Assembly: GCA_029962745.1 (NCBI GenBank)
Contig: CM057171.1
Location: 22,180,637 to 22,244,636, forward strand
Direction: 5' to 3'
Origin: Echinometra lucunter
Taxonomy: Eukaryota; Echinodermata; Echinoidea; Camarodonta; Echinometridae
DNA length: 64,000 bases
The notes under the pieces were generated by a model. It had not been told where the DNA came from and did no database searches. It saw only the letters and a program-made list of their open reading frames with translations. Shown here piece by piece: positions 45,631 through 56,559 of this stretch; the stretch's first letter is position 1; every line of letters starts with the position of its first letter. The position numbers were made by a program, and so were the translations under genes.

Positions 45631-46034
45631 CAGGGGGTGTCATAGGCGCGCCACTGCATATTTTTGATAGGCCATCTTGACTGCTTTCATTTAAATCAGT
45701 ACCATCTCACATGAAATCGTCTCCATTCAATATTCATGGGAGGCCATTTTCCTTTTTAATCTCGCATAAATTTTGGCGGCATCACACATGAAAAAGCCGT
45801 CATCTTCCATTTAAAAATCGACGCAATTTGATATATAATTACCGCCTTCTCAAATTTAAGCCAAGGACGATTTATCATTGACTGTTAAAAGATAGAGTGA
45901 AATACCCATTTAAAAAAAAATCAAAGTTGAGAATACAGGGGATGGTTACAGGAGATGGCACGTGGTATCCCCAGCTCCCCAGCCCATCAACTCAACCTCC
46001 TCTTCTCACAAAAAATAAATAAAAGGGGGGCCAT

Positions 46035-46346
46035 TCCCCATTTAGATCGGCGCCGTCTCACAATAAAAATCGACGCAATATCATGCAAAAATCTGCTCTT
46101 CCTCGCAAGGTGCTTTACACCTACCTGATCAAGAAAAATACCTGTAAACTACAGGAACTGTTTCATGCCCGAAAATACCCAATAATTATTTCCCCATTTA
46201 GATCGGCGCCGTCTCACAATAAAAATCGACGCAATCTCATGCAAAAATCTGCTCTTTCTCGCAAGGTGCTTTACACGTACCTGATCAAGAAAAATACCTG
46301 TAAACTACAGGAACTGTTTCATGCCCGAAAATACCCAATAATTATT
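46035..46346. repeat. Near-perfect tandem duplication, 156 bp unit, two copies
   Basis: TCCCCATTTAGATCGGCGCC starts both copies (46035 and 46191). They differ by only a few bases, so the duplication is recent. Confidence 0.95.
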
Positions 46347-46399
46347 TCGTGCTTTCACACCTCCCCGAAACAGACCCTAACAGGAAAGTTCTAGTACTT

Positions 46400-46680
46400 G
46401 GAAGTATGTGCATAAGGCCCATAGAAGTTCTCGTAATTTGCTTTCACAACACAAATATCAGGAAGTATTCCTGCGACCTTGGGGAAAATACCTGGAACTG
46501 GAGAAAGTACCTACTAAACTACAGGTATTTTTCTTTGGGGATATTACTAAATTTTCGTTTCACACTGGCAAAATACCTGGTATTTTCTGATCGGGGTAGA
46601 ATACTGGATCAGAAAATACCAGGTATTCTTCCTGATCGGGTAGGTGTGGAAGAGCCTATCACAAGAAGAATAATTATGAA
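46400..46680. repeat. Short inverted and direct AATACCTG phrases
   Basis: AAAATACCTGGTATTTTCTG and TCAGAAAATACCAGGTATTC repeat around 46565-46630, and AATACCTG recurs from 46136. It is probably part of the same repeat family as the 156 bp unit. Confidence 0.5.
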
Positions 46681-46849
46681 GTATCTTTCGCAAATTGTAA
46701 TTCGCGTGGATCAGGTTCACTCCACCCCCTTTTTTCATGGCAGCAAAAGCATGAAAATCGGCACCATCTTCCATTATCGTTGGTCCAATCTCCCATGAAA
46801 TTCGGCGCCATCTTTTAAGAAAATCTGCGCCTCTTTAGATTTAAGGACG

Positions 46850-48100
46850 TTCCTCAGTTATGTTTGTGCGCATCTCATCCACGCATTTTTGCTGGTATTG
46901 TCACGTCATCACAGCACCGTGCGCATACACTAAAAACATGCTAACAAGATAAGACAAGTGTTCATGAATCTATAGGAAAGCTACTGTACCACAATATAAG
47001 TAGCTTGAGCTAAAATATAGCGTGATTTTTATGCCCCTTGTGAATTTTCTATACGCAAATTCAGTCAAAGATTTCTTTGTCCTTTCGAAATCATAAAACT
47101 TTCATTTTGTTTTTATACATTTAAACTCAGCCGAAATGAAAAAGTGAGAAGGATAGTCACAAAAGATTTTATTTCAAATAACCATTCATTTCTTTATTGA
47201 TTTTTTTCCCCTGATAGCTATCTCTACCATCAAAGACATGTAGAGCATTCAGGGGAAGGCCGACGCTGCGATTCGTTTTCTTGACTTCTCTAGGGAAAAA
47301 AAAAAAAAAAAATCCTGAAAATGACACGTGATTGAGGCCCATATGGGAATGGGAGCAAAATTACGTGGGCGTAGGCATGGGGTATTTAACTGGCCCCATC
47401 CGAACGCTAGATAGGTTCCTATTCAGGTTTTGCAAGTTCAGATTCCTTTTATCGGGTTAAATTTCTCTGCAAACCTAGAGATTTTGCTAAAATTAACCAG
47501 GGTCTTGAGCCAACGGTATAGACGGATTTTGCACTCATCCCATTTCAGATATCCTCGCTTCCTATCCAGGTTTGGCAAGTTTTGCAAGCTTGCCTCTCAT
47601 GTTTGGACGCTGCCAGCGAAAACAAAAACAAACACAGACACACACACAAAAAAAATGTATAAAGATCCTCCTTTTGGAAACCTCCACCTACTTCAGTATA
47701 GATTTCTCTACAAGTATTGAAATATTAATGAAAATGTCATAGATGTCAAAGATTTATGGATATGACATATGTATTTTGCACCAAACCCGTCTTAGACAAG
47801 TTCCTGGTCTGTATCTGTTAGTTTCAGCTTTTTTGACTCGTGAGGGCGCTGTTTATTAAATAAAACAAGTTCATAAACCCCCCTTTAGAAGTTATACTAC
47901 ATTTTTTTAACAAACCTTTTGATATGCTATCCTCTTTAATTCCAGTAAATTTAACGAAAATTCTTCTAGTTTCAAAAGAGATACGGAGTGTTGACCATAC
48001 CATTCTGATTTCCGAGCTCCATTTTGGGGGTAATATTTATGACGTCATTCCATGTGGCACCCCAGCATCACATACTTCAGTGACCCATAGAAAAAAAAAA
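46850..48100. other. No gene recognised
   Basis: This is mixed AT-rich sequence with an A run at about 47295-47312. The open frame at 47430-47720 has no motif. Confidence 0.4.
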
Positions 48101-48105
48101 TATAT

Positions 48106-48106
<1 letters not shown>

Positions 48107-48147
<41 letters not shown>
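48107..48147. repeat. (AT)n microsatellite
   Basis: This is an AT run followed by a short ATT run at about 48163-48182. Confidence 0.95.
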
Positions 48148-48152
<5 letters not shown>

Positions 48153-48249
48153 GCATGTTTTTTTATTATTATTATTATTATTTTTTAGTTGTTGAGCCTC
48201 TACTGGGTCAAAGAAACCACATGCAAATTTGGGTGAAAAGTTTATGAAC

Positions 48250-49490
48250 TGAGCATCCCGGGTGATCTACCATTGACTGTCACATGAGGAATAATAAATC
48301 CCATCCGAAATCAAAGCAGTGATGAATGTAGGGGGCGACTCACGGCACCCTCCTATTTTCCCATGCAGCCTACAGGCGCGCAGCCAGGGGGCGATAGGGG
48401 CGGTCGCCGCCCCAAAACGCCAAGAAAGAAAAAACAAAGAAAAAAAAAAACGTGAGCGAGAAAAGAGAAAAGGTAAGAACACGTAAGAAGAGCGGGAGCA
48501 GACAAGGAACAATGACAAAGAAACTTCGGAGCTTCTGTGCTTTGCACGGGAGGGGGGGGGGGAACCTCCCCGTGCTCAATACCGCCCCTAAAATGAAATC
48601 CTAGCTACGCCACTGGCAGCCTATGGCGCCAATGGACTGCTTAATGAAGGCGGTACCTTCATAAGGGAATTCGGCACCATCTTCTATTTGGCACTCTTTC
48701 CCATAAGGATAAGCGCTACCTCACGTCAAAACGGCATTGCCAGTAAGTCTTCCAGTATTTATCTCACATAAGGCGCCATCTTGAATGGAAATTGGGGTTT
48801 GTGTGTTGGCCTTGGCTATCATTCAAAAAAAGACTAAAAAAATCATTGCACTTGTGAGTTCAGATTTAGTATGGAATTTCAATCTCAATCTACACTCTGT
48901 AAATATTTCCTTATTTACATTACGGACATTTGATATCAATAATTTAAAATGTTATATGATACATGTCTACTCATACTGAAGTGGGTCTTGTTTGACGTTA
49001 TTGAAGAATAGAGAATACATTGATTAGCCATTGTCTGCTTCTGACCATATAACATATCATGATGTGATGTTAATTTTATCTTTTTAAGAACGTTCCACAG
49101 TTAAAATGAAATCCATGTCATTTTCTCCAATTTTTGCATATTTGCAATCTGCTGTTACTATCACTGATTATAGTGCCTTCTCGGTTCTGCACACGGACCC
49201 CAGATTTGAGTTTTTGAAAGCACCCTAATACGTGCCATGACCTACCCATGTAACTGTACTCTTAAGCAGGAACTGTATAGGGTGTAAATGATTTCAGGCG
49301 GTAATCCCAATACTTTTTAAAACTCGCTACTTTGATCATATCATTTCTCACAGCCCCAAATTAGATACGCTGCGCACATACATACAGGTCCCACTACTGA
49401 GCTTACTGGATCCGAATTCATATCACAAATATTCAAAGGCTTCTCGTGCTTGTATCCATCTCCGGCGTGGGCAAGCTATCATAGTGCAGT
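48250..49490. other. Repeat-derived and unrecognised sequence
   Basis: Bases 48260-48365 repeat 45548-45660. Bases 48365-48420 carry GGGCGATAGGGGCGGTCGCC, and 48605-48790 carry GGCGCCATCTT phrases. From 48800 onward I see nothing supportable. Confidence 0.45.
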
Positions 49491-49494
49491 GTAC

Positions 49495-49861
49495 TCTACA
49501 AACTGAGAAAAAAGTGCAATCTTGCACCCTTCAAATGCAACACTTGGAGCACCTTTTAGGATGCCAATTTGCACCTTTTACAAGATTTTGCACCCTAAAG
49601 GTGCAATTAGCGGCATTTTGCAAGGGTGCAAAGTTGCACCCTTTTAGGAAAGGTGCAAATTTGCACCTTTTTGTTCGCAAAAATCTCTGCACCCAAAAAG
49701 GTGCAAAGTTCCACCTTTTAGGGTGCAAAAGGGCATTTTAGTGCAAACAAGAACAAAGAGGTGAATTTTGCACCTTTTTTTTCGTCTGGGGTGCAAGATT
49801 GCACCCTATAAAAAGGTGCAGCCAGTGTTGCATTTAGGGAGCAATTATTTCTTAGTGTGTA
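49495..49861. mobile_element. Inverted-repeat element packed with GGTGCAA/TTGCACC motifs
   Basis: The left end CTACAAACTGAGAAAAAAGT and the reverse complement of the right end CTACACACTAAGAAATAATT are imperfect terminal repeats, and both are followed inward by AATGCAACACT and GCACC. The interior has about twenty GGTGCAA or TTGCACC motifs in both orientations, often as palindromes (AAAGTTGCACC, GGTGCAAATTTGCACC). The ends resemble hAT termini, but no 8-base duplication was established. Confidence 0.65.
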
Positions 49862-50128
49862 GGTACCATATGCGACCGTTATATTTACTGTTATATATAT
49901 ATATATATCTTTGATGATTACCTCCACCTTGGGATTAAAAATCATAATTATTAAAATACCCGTTTTACCAATGCTACGAATACACGAAATGCAAACTTGT
50001 AGAGATGAGTAGTCATGAAGTGACAAGTTTTACTTAATGGTCATTAGAAATGGGATTATTATACAGCAAAGCTTATCACTTGTTGGTATACAATATAGTT
50101 TGTATAAAACTATGTAGGCTGAATAAAA

Positions 50129-50469
50129 GTCTTAATCGCAGAAATGTTATATCTTGATCACAACAGTTATGAGTCACATACCTACAAAATGCGGTGTTCC
50201 CGTATTCTAGTTCTTGCTTTGGCGTTTAGATCATTGCTTAGTCTTAATCGCAGATATGACATATATTGAACGCAACAATAATTATGAGTCACATACCTAC
50301 AAACTGCGTTGTCCCCGTATTCTAGATCTTGCTTTGGCGTTAAGATCATTGCTTAGTCTTAATCGCAGAAATGATATATCTTGATCGCAACGATAATTAT
50401 GAGTCACATACCTACAAACTAAGTTGTTCTCGTATTCTAGTTCTTGCTTTGGCGTTTAGATCATTGCTC
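50129..50469. repeat. Tandem triplication, about 114 bp unit
   Basis: GTCTTAATCGCAGAAATG begins copies at 50129, 50241 and 50356. All three carry GAGTCACATACCTACAAA and CTTGCTTTGGCGTT. Divergence is a few percent by eye. Confidence 0.95.
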
Positions 50470-50719
50470 GTTTTTTTTTTTTTTAATCATTTATTTGTCA
50501 TGAATAGCCCTCAGTATTTGCATGATATTCTAGTTATTACCTACTGGAAGGAGGTGGCTCATGAACTTTGCCTGTGGGAAGTAGGCCTACAGCATTCAGC
50601 AGTGAACGGGTTACAATAATGTATCGAGAGAGATCCCCCACAGCAGGGGAAAAATGCATTATTCATAAAGCTGCGCAACCTGATGCAGCTGAATTTTTTA
50701 TATTTTTTATCCAATTTCG

Positions 50720-51080
50720 GCTGGGCACCAAGCGGCGGCAGCCCAGACATCGCTATTTTTATTTATTTATTTTTTTTTAGGGCATCGTTCGGTTCCGCTG
50801 AAGTTAGCGCGGAGCTAAATTTCGCCGATCCCTGCCCACTTTTTACTCGCCACCCAAAATACGCTCGGTGCCCCAGCGGTCGCCGCCCGCCATTATCAAG
50901 CGGTCGCCGTCGAAAATTTTAGGTGAATATCGAAGCAGCTACATCAAAGGCTACCGTACGGCCGTCGCCGGGAGATCGTTCGGTCACCGGTTGGCGAGTT
51001 CAAAATAGACTGGTATCCGAGCGGCGCCTGCTTGATTTCCCGCCTGGTCGCCGCTTGGATATTGGTCGGTCGCCTGTCGA
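50720..51080. repeat. GC-rich block with CGGTCGCCG phrases
   Basis: GGTCGCCG, CAAGCGG, GTTCGGT and GGCGCC phrases recur densely, in sharp contrast to the AT-rich surroundings. A second block of the same kind lies at 51930-52250. There are no coding motifs. Confidence 0.6.
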
Positions 51081-51084
51081 CTAG

Positions 51085-51660
51085 TTCTTTTTCATTGTTT
51101 TTTACCTTCTAGAAAGACTTCACTTATTTTTCTATGACAAAAATTGTTTTCTAAAACAGACATGATGATCAAATAATCTGAAAAGTGACTCTGCAACTTC
51201 TCCAAAGTTGATACAAACCAATGTTCATTAAACGAGTCGATTGATCTGTCACTTTTTGATCTCTAGATAACCTCAATTATCACACAGCAATAATTCGAAT
51301 AATATCTTTAATAACTGTATGCTACTGACAAGCTAAGGCCGGATAGCTGATTTTCCTTCAACCGAAATTTGAAGTACTTAAAAAATTAATTACAGTACAA
51401 AGCCTCAAATCAACTTCCCTCTTGAACCCCTCAAAGAAAATTAATGACTTAGAAAAAAAAAAAAAAATCTAGAGTCGGTAGCTAGTCAATCAAACAAAAT
51501 GAACGATCTTTGTCCAATTTATCGATGAGTAGTCATAAGGAAACATTATTTTGTGTAAAAGATATGTTTTCATAGAAACAGATAAAAAATGCTTTGATAT
51601 GATCACAAAGCTCGGATCCAGCTGAGGTGTGCAGCATATTAAGCAAATTTGGAGTCGCCA
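51085..51660. other. AT-rich sequence between two GC-rich blocks
   Basis: No feature was recognised. It could be the centre of an element whose arms are the two GC-rich blocks. Confidence 0.35.
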
Positions 51661-51669
51661 AAACCACTG

Positions 51670-51715
51670 GCCCGTCTCCGTGGTCTAGTGGTTAAGGAAT
51701 TGGCGTTTATAGCCA
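51670..51715 (+). mobile_element. tRNA 5' half-like fragment
   Basis: GCCCGTCTCCGTGGTCTAGT then GGTTAAGGAATTGGCGTTTA resembles a tRNA from position 1 through the anticodon arm, with a good A box. The sequence then departs (TCATTTTTTC), and no B box follows. It is a SINE or tRNA fragment. Confidence 0.5.
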
Positions 51716-51808
51716 AAGTCATTTTTTCAACCTTTGCAAAATTTCCAAGATGGTACGACAGCTCTGGGAATATTTAATTCATGCCACGTTATTATTATCT
51801 CAATTGAT

Positions 51809-51842
51809 CACACACACACACACACACGCGCACACACACATA

Positions 51843-51886
<44 letters not shown>

Positions 51887-51890
51887 TATA
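51809..51890. repeat. (CA)n-(TA)n microsatellite
   Basis: A CA run changes to a TA run. Confidence 0.95.
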
Positions 51891-51929
51891 ATGGTATATC
51901 TATCACATACCTAGGTCACTCATGAGCAA

Positions 51930-52250
51930 TTCCCGGCGGAGACGGCCCGTCCGCTGCCGTTACACCAAGGGACACCAGCAGATGCCTCGCCGATCATGGC
52001 CTGCCTTTAGGCGATTTCTTAAAAATCGGCTAGTGGCCGGTTGGAGATCATCCAGGAATCGGTGGGTCATCATTCGACCACTGCCAAGACGCCGCACAGA
52101 AAAGAACCCCGATTTCGCCAGGTTTTGACCTAAAATCGACCAGCGACAGAGGGGAAATTGACAAGGCATCGCTGGTGCCTTACAAACCGCTCGACTTCTC
52201 CAGAGATCGGCGCCTGGGCAGGCTACAAATCGTTCGGTCGCCGCTCTGAA
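51930..52250. repeat. Second GC-rich block with CGGTCGCCG-like phrases
   Basis: ATCGTTCGGTCGCCG, AATCGGCTAGTGGCC and GATTTCGCCAGG phrases are related to those at 50720-51080. The 120-residue minus-strand open frame across it is unlike any family I know and is not called. Confidence 0.55.
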
Positions 52251-52445
52251 TTGTACCATAGCCTTAATGGATGAGTGCTCCTCTTCAAATAAAATGTAAG
52301 AAAATGGAACTAATGCACACACACATATAGTAAGATTAAAACTTTATTTCCTCTTTCTGCTTATTTTATCACAATATTTTACGAGCACGATTCCTTTGTT
52401 TTAATTTCTCCTTTCTCTATTTAGCATCTCAGATAAACTTCTCAC

Positions 52446-52665
52446 CTAGTTTGTAGCATCCTACGAATGCTTGGTATCGGTTTGACAATGAACGATAAGT
52501 GCAGGTTCGGTGGTCCGTAATCCCGTAAACACAACTCAACACTTGTGTCATACTTTGCGCGCTGCTATACTCACATGACGTAGACTTTCCACTTATAATA
52601 ACCGCAGTCCCAAGTTTCAGACGTCTAATCGAAGCCCAGTACGACGCTGACCAGAACTTATACTG
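52446..52665 (-). pseudogene. SRCR-like exon remnant, longest open copy
   Basis: The frame is open for about 70 residues up to the donor: SASYWASIRRLKLG, then VLSCVYGITDHRTCTY, then RSLSNRYQAFVGCYKLG with GTGAGAAG (donor after 52446), phase 1. The two-cysteine end fits the last part of an SRCR module. The CRQL centre is not recognisable in frame, and the first third is absent. Confidence 0.55.
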
Positions 52666-52669
52666 CCTT

Positions 52670-53320
52670 ATGTTCACAAAAGAAAGCAAGTGACATAGAA
52701 ATCTGATGTATTTTTTATAATCGCAATTCTAATCGTGATCCAACTCCTAGTAATAAGGGCGAATTTTCAGAATAATCACAATTATTTACCGTGCGTTGTG
52801 TGTGAACGAAATACAGATTGAAAAATCGCAATTTTCTATTCCATCATTCTTTGCACGTGAAGGTCCAACATCCGGTTTGCTCGCGATTGAAATGCTGTGC
52901 ATATATGCATGTACTGCACGCTATTTTAAGTTGACACCGTTGATCTAGTATTGACATAATTAAAACAAATTAGTGTTCGTTAGTATATGTAGTTTTAATT
53001 AAATTTGCTGCAGTACTTTTCGTAACCCTTCTAATTGTTGATGTGTGATGTCAAGCCGGTGGAAAGTTTTCCCTCGCCCCTCCCCGTCGCGATCATGATT
53101 AAAAAAAAAAAAAAAAGTTTAAGCGGGGTTACCTGCCTGTTTTGGTCTTTCCTCGTCCGTGTGAATGGTAAAAATAAACTTTCTATCGAGATGTCAATTG
53201 CGATCCAAATTTCGATCCTTCCCTGTAGGTGAATGATTGCAATAAAATTTAGATCAATTCAAAGTTCAATTCCTCTTGTATATGAATGCCCCTATACTTT
53301 TTTAGACTTCCACCCATTTG
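52670..53320. other. No gene recognised
   Basis: This is AT-rich sequence, with an A run at about 53100-53116. Confidence 0.4.
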
Positions 53321-53324
53321 AGCT

Positions 53325-53450
53325 TCCGAATCCCAGCTGACGACAAAGTGACGGATTCAGAACAATGGCCCAGCTTGACAATAACCATCAAGGCGAATAC
53401 AGTCTACTCCAACTATCATCTGTGAGCCTGGTTCATACTGAGCCTTCGAA
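53325..53450 (-). pseudogene. SRCR-like exon remnant, centre with CRQLGFG hallmark
   Basis: The minus strand reads DDSWSRLYSP, a stop, WLLSSWAIVLNP and SLCRQLGFGS. SRCR domains characteristically have W...CDD.W....A..VCRQLG(F/Y)G at this position, so this piece identifies the dispersed family. It lacks the first third and the end. Confidence 0.65.
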
Positions 53451-53535
53451 ATAATCAAGTCATTCCATGGAAGGTTTACCTGATCTTTTCAATTATTGAT
53501 GAGGGCTTATTTCCCTTTTCTCTCCTTTCGTATGG

Positions 53536-53548
53536 GGGGGGGGGGGGT
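53536..53548. repeat. G homopolymer run
   Basis: A run of about 13 G, one of many G or C runs in this window (others near 8120, 15775, 18884, 20395, 44288, 53793 and 60109). Confidence 0.9.
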
Positions 53549-53799
53549 ATTAATGATAAAAATTGTGTAATTTCGTGTATTTTTAACACTCAGCAGGTCA
53601 AACGTTTCTGCTAAATTAGTTTGGAAAAGATAAGCGGGTATTCAGTCTCCATGCGCCGCTGTTCAGAGAAGTTTCTACTACCGCGGTGCACATGTGCCCA
53701 TCATTAACCCATCATGGGATGAATGTGGTAAATGTAGATTAAGGTACTGAGGAAAGACTTATCACAAAAACCAATGTGGGAGAATACGTTCGCCCCCCC

Positions 53800-55040
53800 C
53801 CCCCCTCGAGTGTACTGCCTCACGTTGATCTCTTTGAATCCAATACATCTTCTACAACCCGTCTTTTATCTATATTCAGCACGATATACCTGGTTCAGTC
53901 GGTTGATTCGTTGACGAGACCTTCCCGAGAGAATCCAACCAAAGGAACGCTGATTGATCACGTCTTTACTAACCGCAGTGATTTATTTATCGAGACATTT
54001 GTGTGCCCTAACCCGACACCCAGTGACCATTTTGCAGTCCATTTCAAGATCCATTCTGAAAAGCCATTCACAACCAAAGATGTTCTTCGGGAGTTCATGC
54101 TGTATCAGAAAGGTGACTTTGACCATCTCAACCGTCTGCGCCATCTAGTTCCTTGGTGTCTCTTTTTGGACCCACAGGACTCTTCTTGGGAAGGATTTCT
54201 CGACATTTTTTCGGCAGCTACAAAGGATGCCATTCCTTGAACAAAGAGAAGATCTAAGAAATGGAAACCTTTGATCGATAAAGAAATCAAAAGCATGATT
54301 TCTAAAAAGAAGAAATTATTTCCGAAAAGCCACACAGTCAAACACTGCTGAAGCCTGAAGTTCCTTCAGGATCCTGCGAAATAAGACAGAGTATGCTATA
54401 AGCATGATTGGCGTGGCATATAGCCAGTTCGTCAACGGCTTTTTTAGTCTCCCTGACAATAAGAAACGTTTCTTTGCTTTTATCAGGGAGCATAAATGGA
54501 GTTCTCCTCCCCCTGTTCTAGTTATTGGTGACAGTGTTTATAGTAGGCCATACGAAATTTCTGACAAGTTCTTGGATTATTTCCAGTCATCCTTCTCTGG
54601 TGGATGTGATGTCCCAGCCACACCAGTCAACTGTGATTCTCCTATCCCACGTCTTCAATACATCGACATCTCTTCCACTGATATCTATCGACTTCGAATC
54701 TCTTCCTGTGAAGAAGGCGCCTGGCCCCGATGGCTTATCTCCTATCCTCCGGAAGAAAAATTCCACAGCGTCCTGCCCGATTTTGCGACAAATATTTGCT
54801 ATATCTATGTCATCGGATAAAGTGCCACAGTCATGGAAGTCAGCCAACGTGACACCGGTTTTCAAATCTGGTGATAGGACTAAGCCCTCTAATTACCGAC
54901 CTGTCTCACTCACCTCCATCGCGAGAAAAATGATGGAATCCATAGTTTCAAAAGCAATCGAAGATCATCTGAGTGCCAACTGCCCCATAGTAAGTGTTCA
55001 GCACGGATTCAGAAAAACTTGCCTATATCTAAAGGGGAAC
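53800..55040 (+). pseudogene. LINE relic: endonuclease end and reverse transcriptase start
   Basis: The first frame (53776-54240) shows the end of the endonuclease domain: KGTLIDHVFTN near 53950 and NPTPSDHFAVHFKI near 54012. The next frames show KAPGPDGLSPILRKKNS near 54700, KVPQSWKSANVTPVFKSGDR near 54820 and NYRPVSLTSIARKMMESIVS near 54890, then VSVQHGFRK near 54995. The sequence then ends abruptly, before the catalytic YADD motif. Several frameshifts separate the pieces. It is a third LINE lineage or copy, truncated at its 3' side. Confidence 0.85.
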
Positions 55041-55044
55041 CAGC

Positions 55045-55725
55045 TTACGTGTGCTGCCCCCCCTTTTTTTTTGTTCTATTTAGCTAGTAAAGTATCCAGC
55101 TTATTTCACTGAATATAAAACTGTCTCTGTTTAATAATTAATAATTATATACATATTACAGTGTAAAAATATATTTCAGACTTCGTGTGTCAATTTTGCA
55201 TTTAGAAAATGCCTATCCAGTTACATTATTCTCCAATCTCTTTCTTTCATATTTAGTTGATTTTATTATCCGTTAATGGTATTCATTTTTTATCACATCA
55301 AATTTTACATACCAATATTCAGTATAACCGACACATTTCTCTATTCATCGTTTCATTTGTAAACCTCACTTCATGTACCGATAATTTTCCATTTACTCAT
55401 TACGAGAAAAACCATCTCATGCAATAATTATGATCATTGTTACTATTGTAAGATTTTTTGTGGGCTTTCCACCTTTTGCTATAATTGCACTTAATTTCAT
55501 CTTGCTATTGACTGATATATATCAATATCTTGGTCGGAAGGAAGACCATCCCGGTTAAAGTGATTAAGTTTGCTGTCTCCTTCACAGGCAGCCAAGTTTT
55601 GCACTCTGGGAGTTGCTATATGTTTCGTGGCTGTTATCATTGACTTTCTCTTGTTTTATTTTCACGTATTTTTATTGTTCTGAAATTGCAAAGAAAAATA
55701 TGTAAATAAATAACAATAGTAATAA
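55045..55725. other. No gene recognised
   Basis: This is AT-rich sequence between the LINE relic and a microsatellite. Confidence 0.4.
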
Positions 55726-55726
55726 T

Positions 55727-55727
55727 G

Positions 55728-55779
<52 letters not shown>

Positions 55780-55809
55780 TAATAATAATGATAATAATAA
55801 TAATAATAA
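55727..55809. repeat. (AAT)n microsatellite
   Basis: About 27 AAT units with a few GAT and CAAT interruptions. Confidence 0.95.
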
Positions 55810-55814
55810 ATGCC

Positions 55815-56300
55815 TATTTTCCATATACAAAGTAGTATTCAATAAATCCATGTTGGCCAATACTGTGGAGTGGCGGACGGTTACTTTGTTGACATGAATA
55901 TGCATATTACTAAACAACGAATTATTCAAACAGCGTATGCCATCACTTACTGAAATTACAGCATGTATTAAGAATACTACATAAAGAATTTACATATTAA
56001 TTGCAAAAATAAGATGTTATTATTGCCACGATACGAGCCACAAAGCTGCAGCTTCATTTGTGTTTAACATTTTCTTTATTGATTGCTCACGCCAGGTTTT
56101 TTTTTTTTTAATAAAATTATTTTCAAAGTATTCTCCTCACTTTTTTATAACTCCCCTTTTTCTCATTGCATCACTGAATGTTAAAATGCAGTTATTGGAG
56201 TGTTATGTACACTACAAGGTTAAGAATGAATCCTCCACATACTTTAATCGTTGAATTATCTGCATCCTTCATATGCAGTGAATTTAAGTTAGTCAAATTC
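55815..56300. other. No gene recognised
   Basis: This is AT-rich sequence without motifs. Confidence 0.4.
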
Positions 56301-56305
56301 AATGC

Positions 56306-56553
56306 ATAAATATATGAACAAGCAAAAAATCTGCATATCGCCCGCCGCTTGAGGATGCCAAAGCCCGAACTTTGTGAGACACCCTCACTCAAAAATGAAG
56401 CCAGAATAGATTATGTATTTGTGTTTTTTATAAATATATGAACAAGCAAAAAATCTGCATATCGCCCGCCGCCTGAGGATGCCAAAGCCCGAACTTTGTG
56501 AGACACCCTCACTCAAAAATGAAGCCAGAATAGATTATGTATTTGTGTTTTAT
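56306..56553. repeat. Near-perfect tandem duplication, 124 bp unit, two copies
   Basis: ATAAATATATGAACAAGCAA starts both copies (56306 and 56430). Only a single base differs inside (CGCTTGAGG versus CGCCTGAGG), apart from the last T run. Confidence 0.95.
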
Positions 56554-56559
56554 AAGAAT

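Larger units (their letters stand above)
45650..46850. repeat. Degenerate repeat of GGCGCCATCTT-type phrases
   Basis: Phrases such as TCGGCGCCGTCTCACA, GCGGCATCACACATGAAAAA and TTCGGCGCCATCTTTTAAG recur irregularly here and again at 48620-48790. They point to an old tandem array with a unit of about 50 bases. Confidence 0.6.

Noticed and set aside
51960..52322. 120-residue minus-strand open frame
   Set aside because: It lies in a GC-rich repeat block where stop codons are rare, and no family resemblance was seen.
53776..55112. Active retrotransposon
   Set aside because: Frameshifts break the endonuclease and reverse transcriptase, and the catalytic half of the enzyme is missing.
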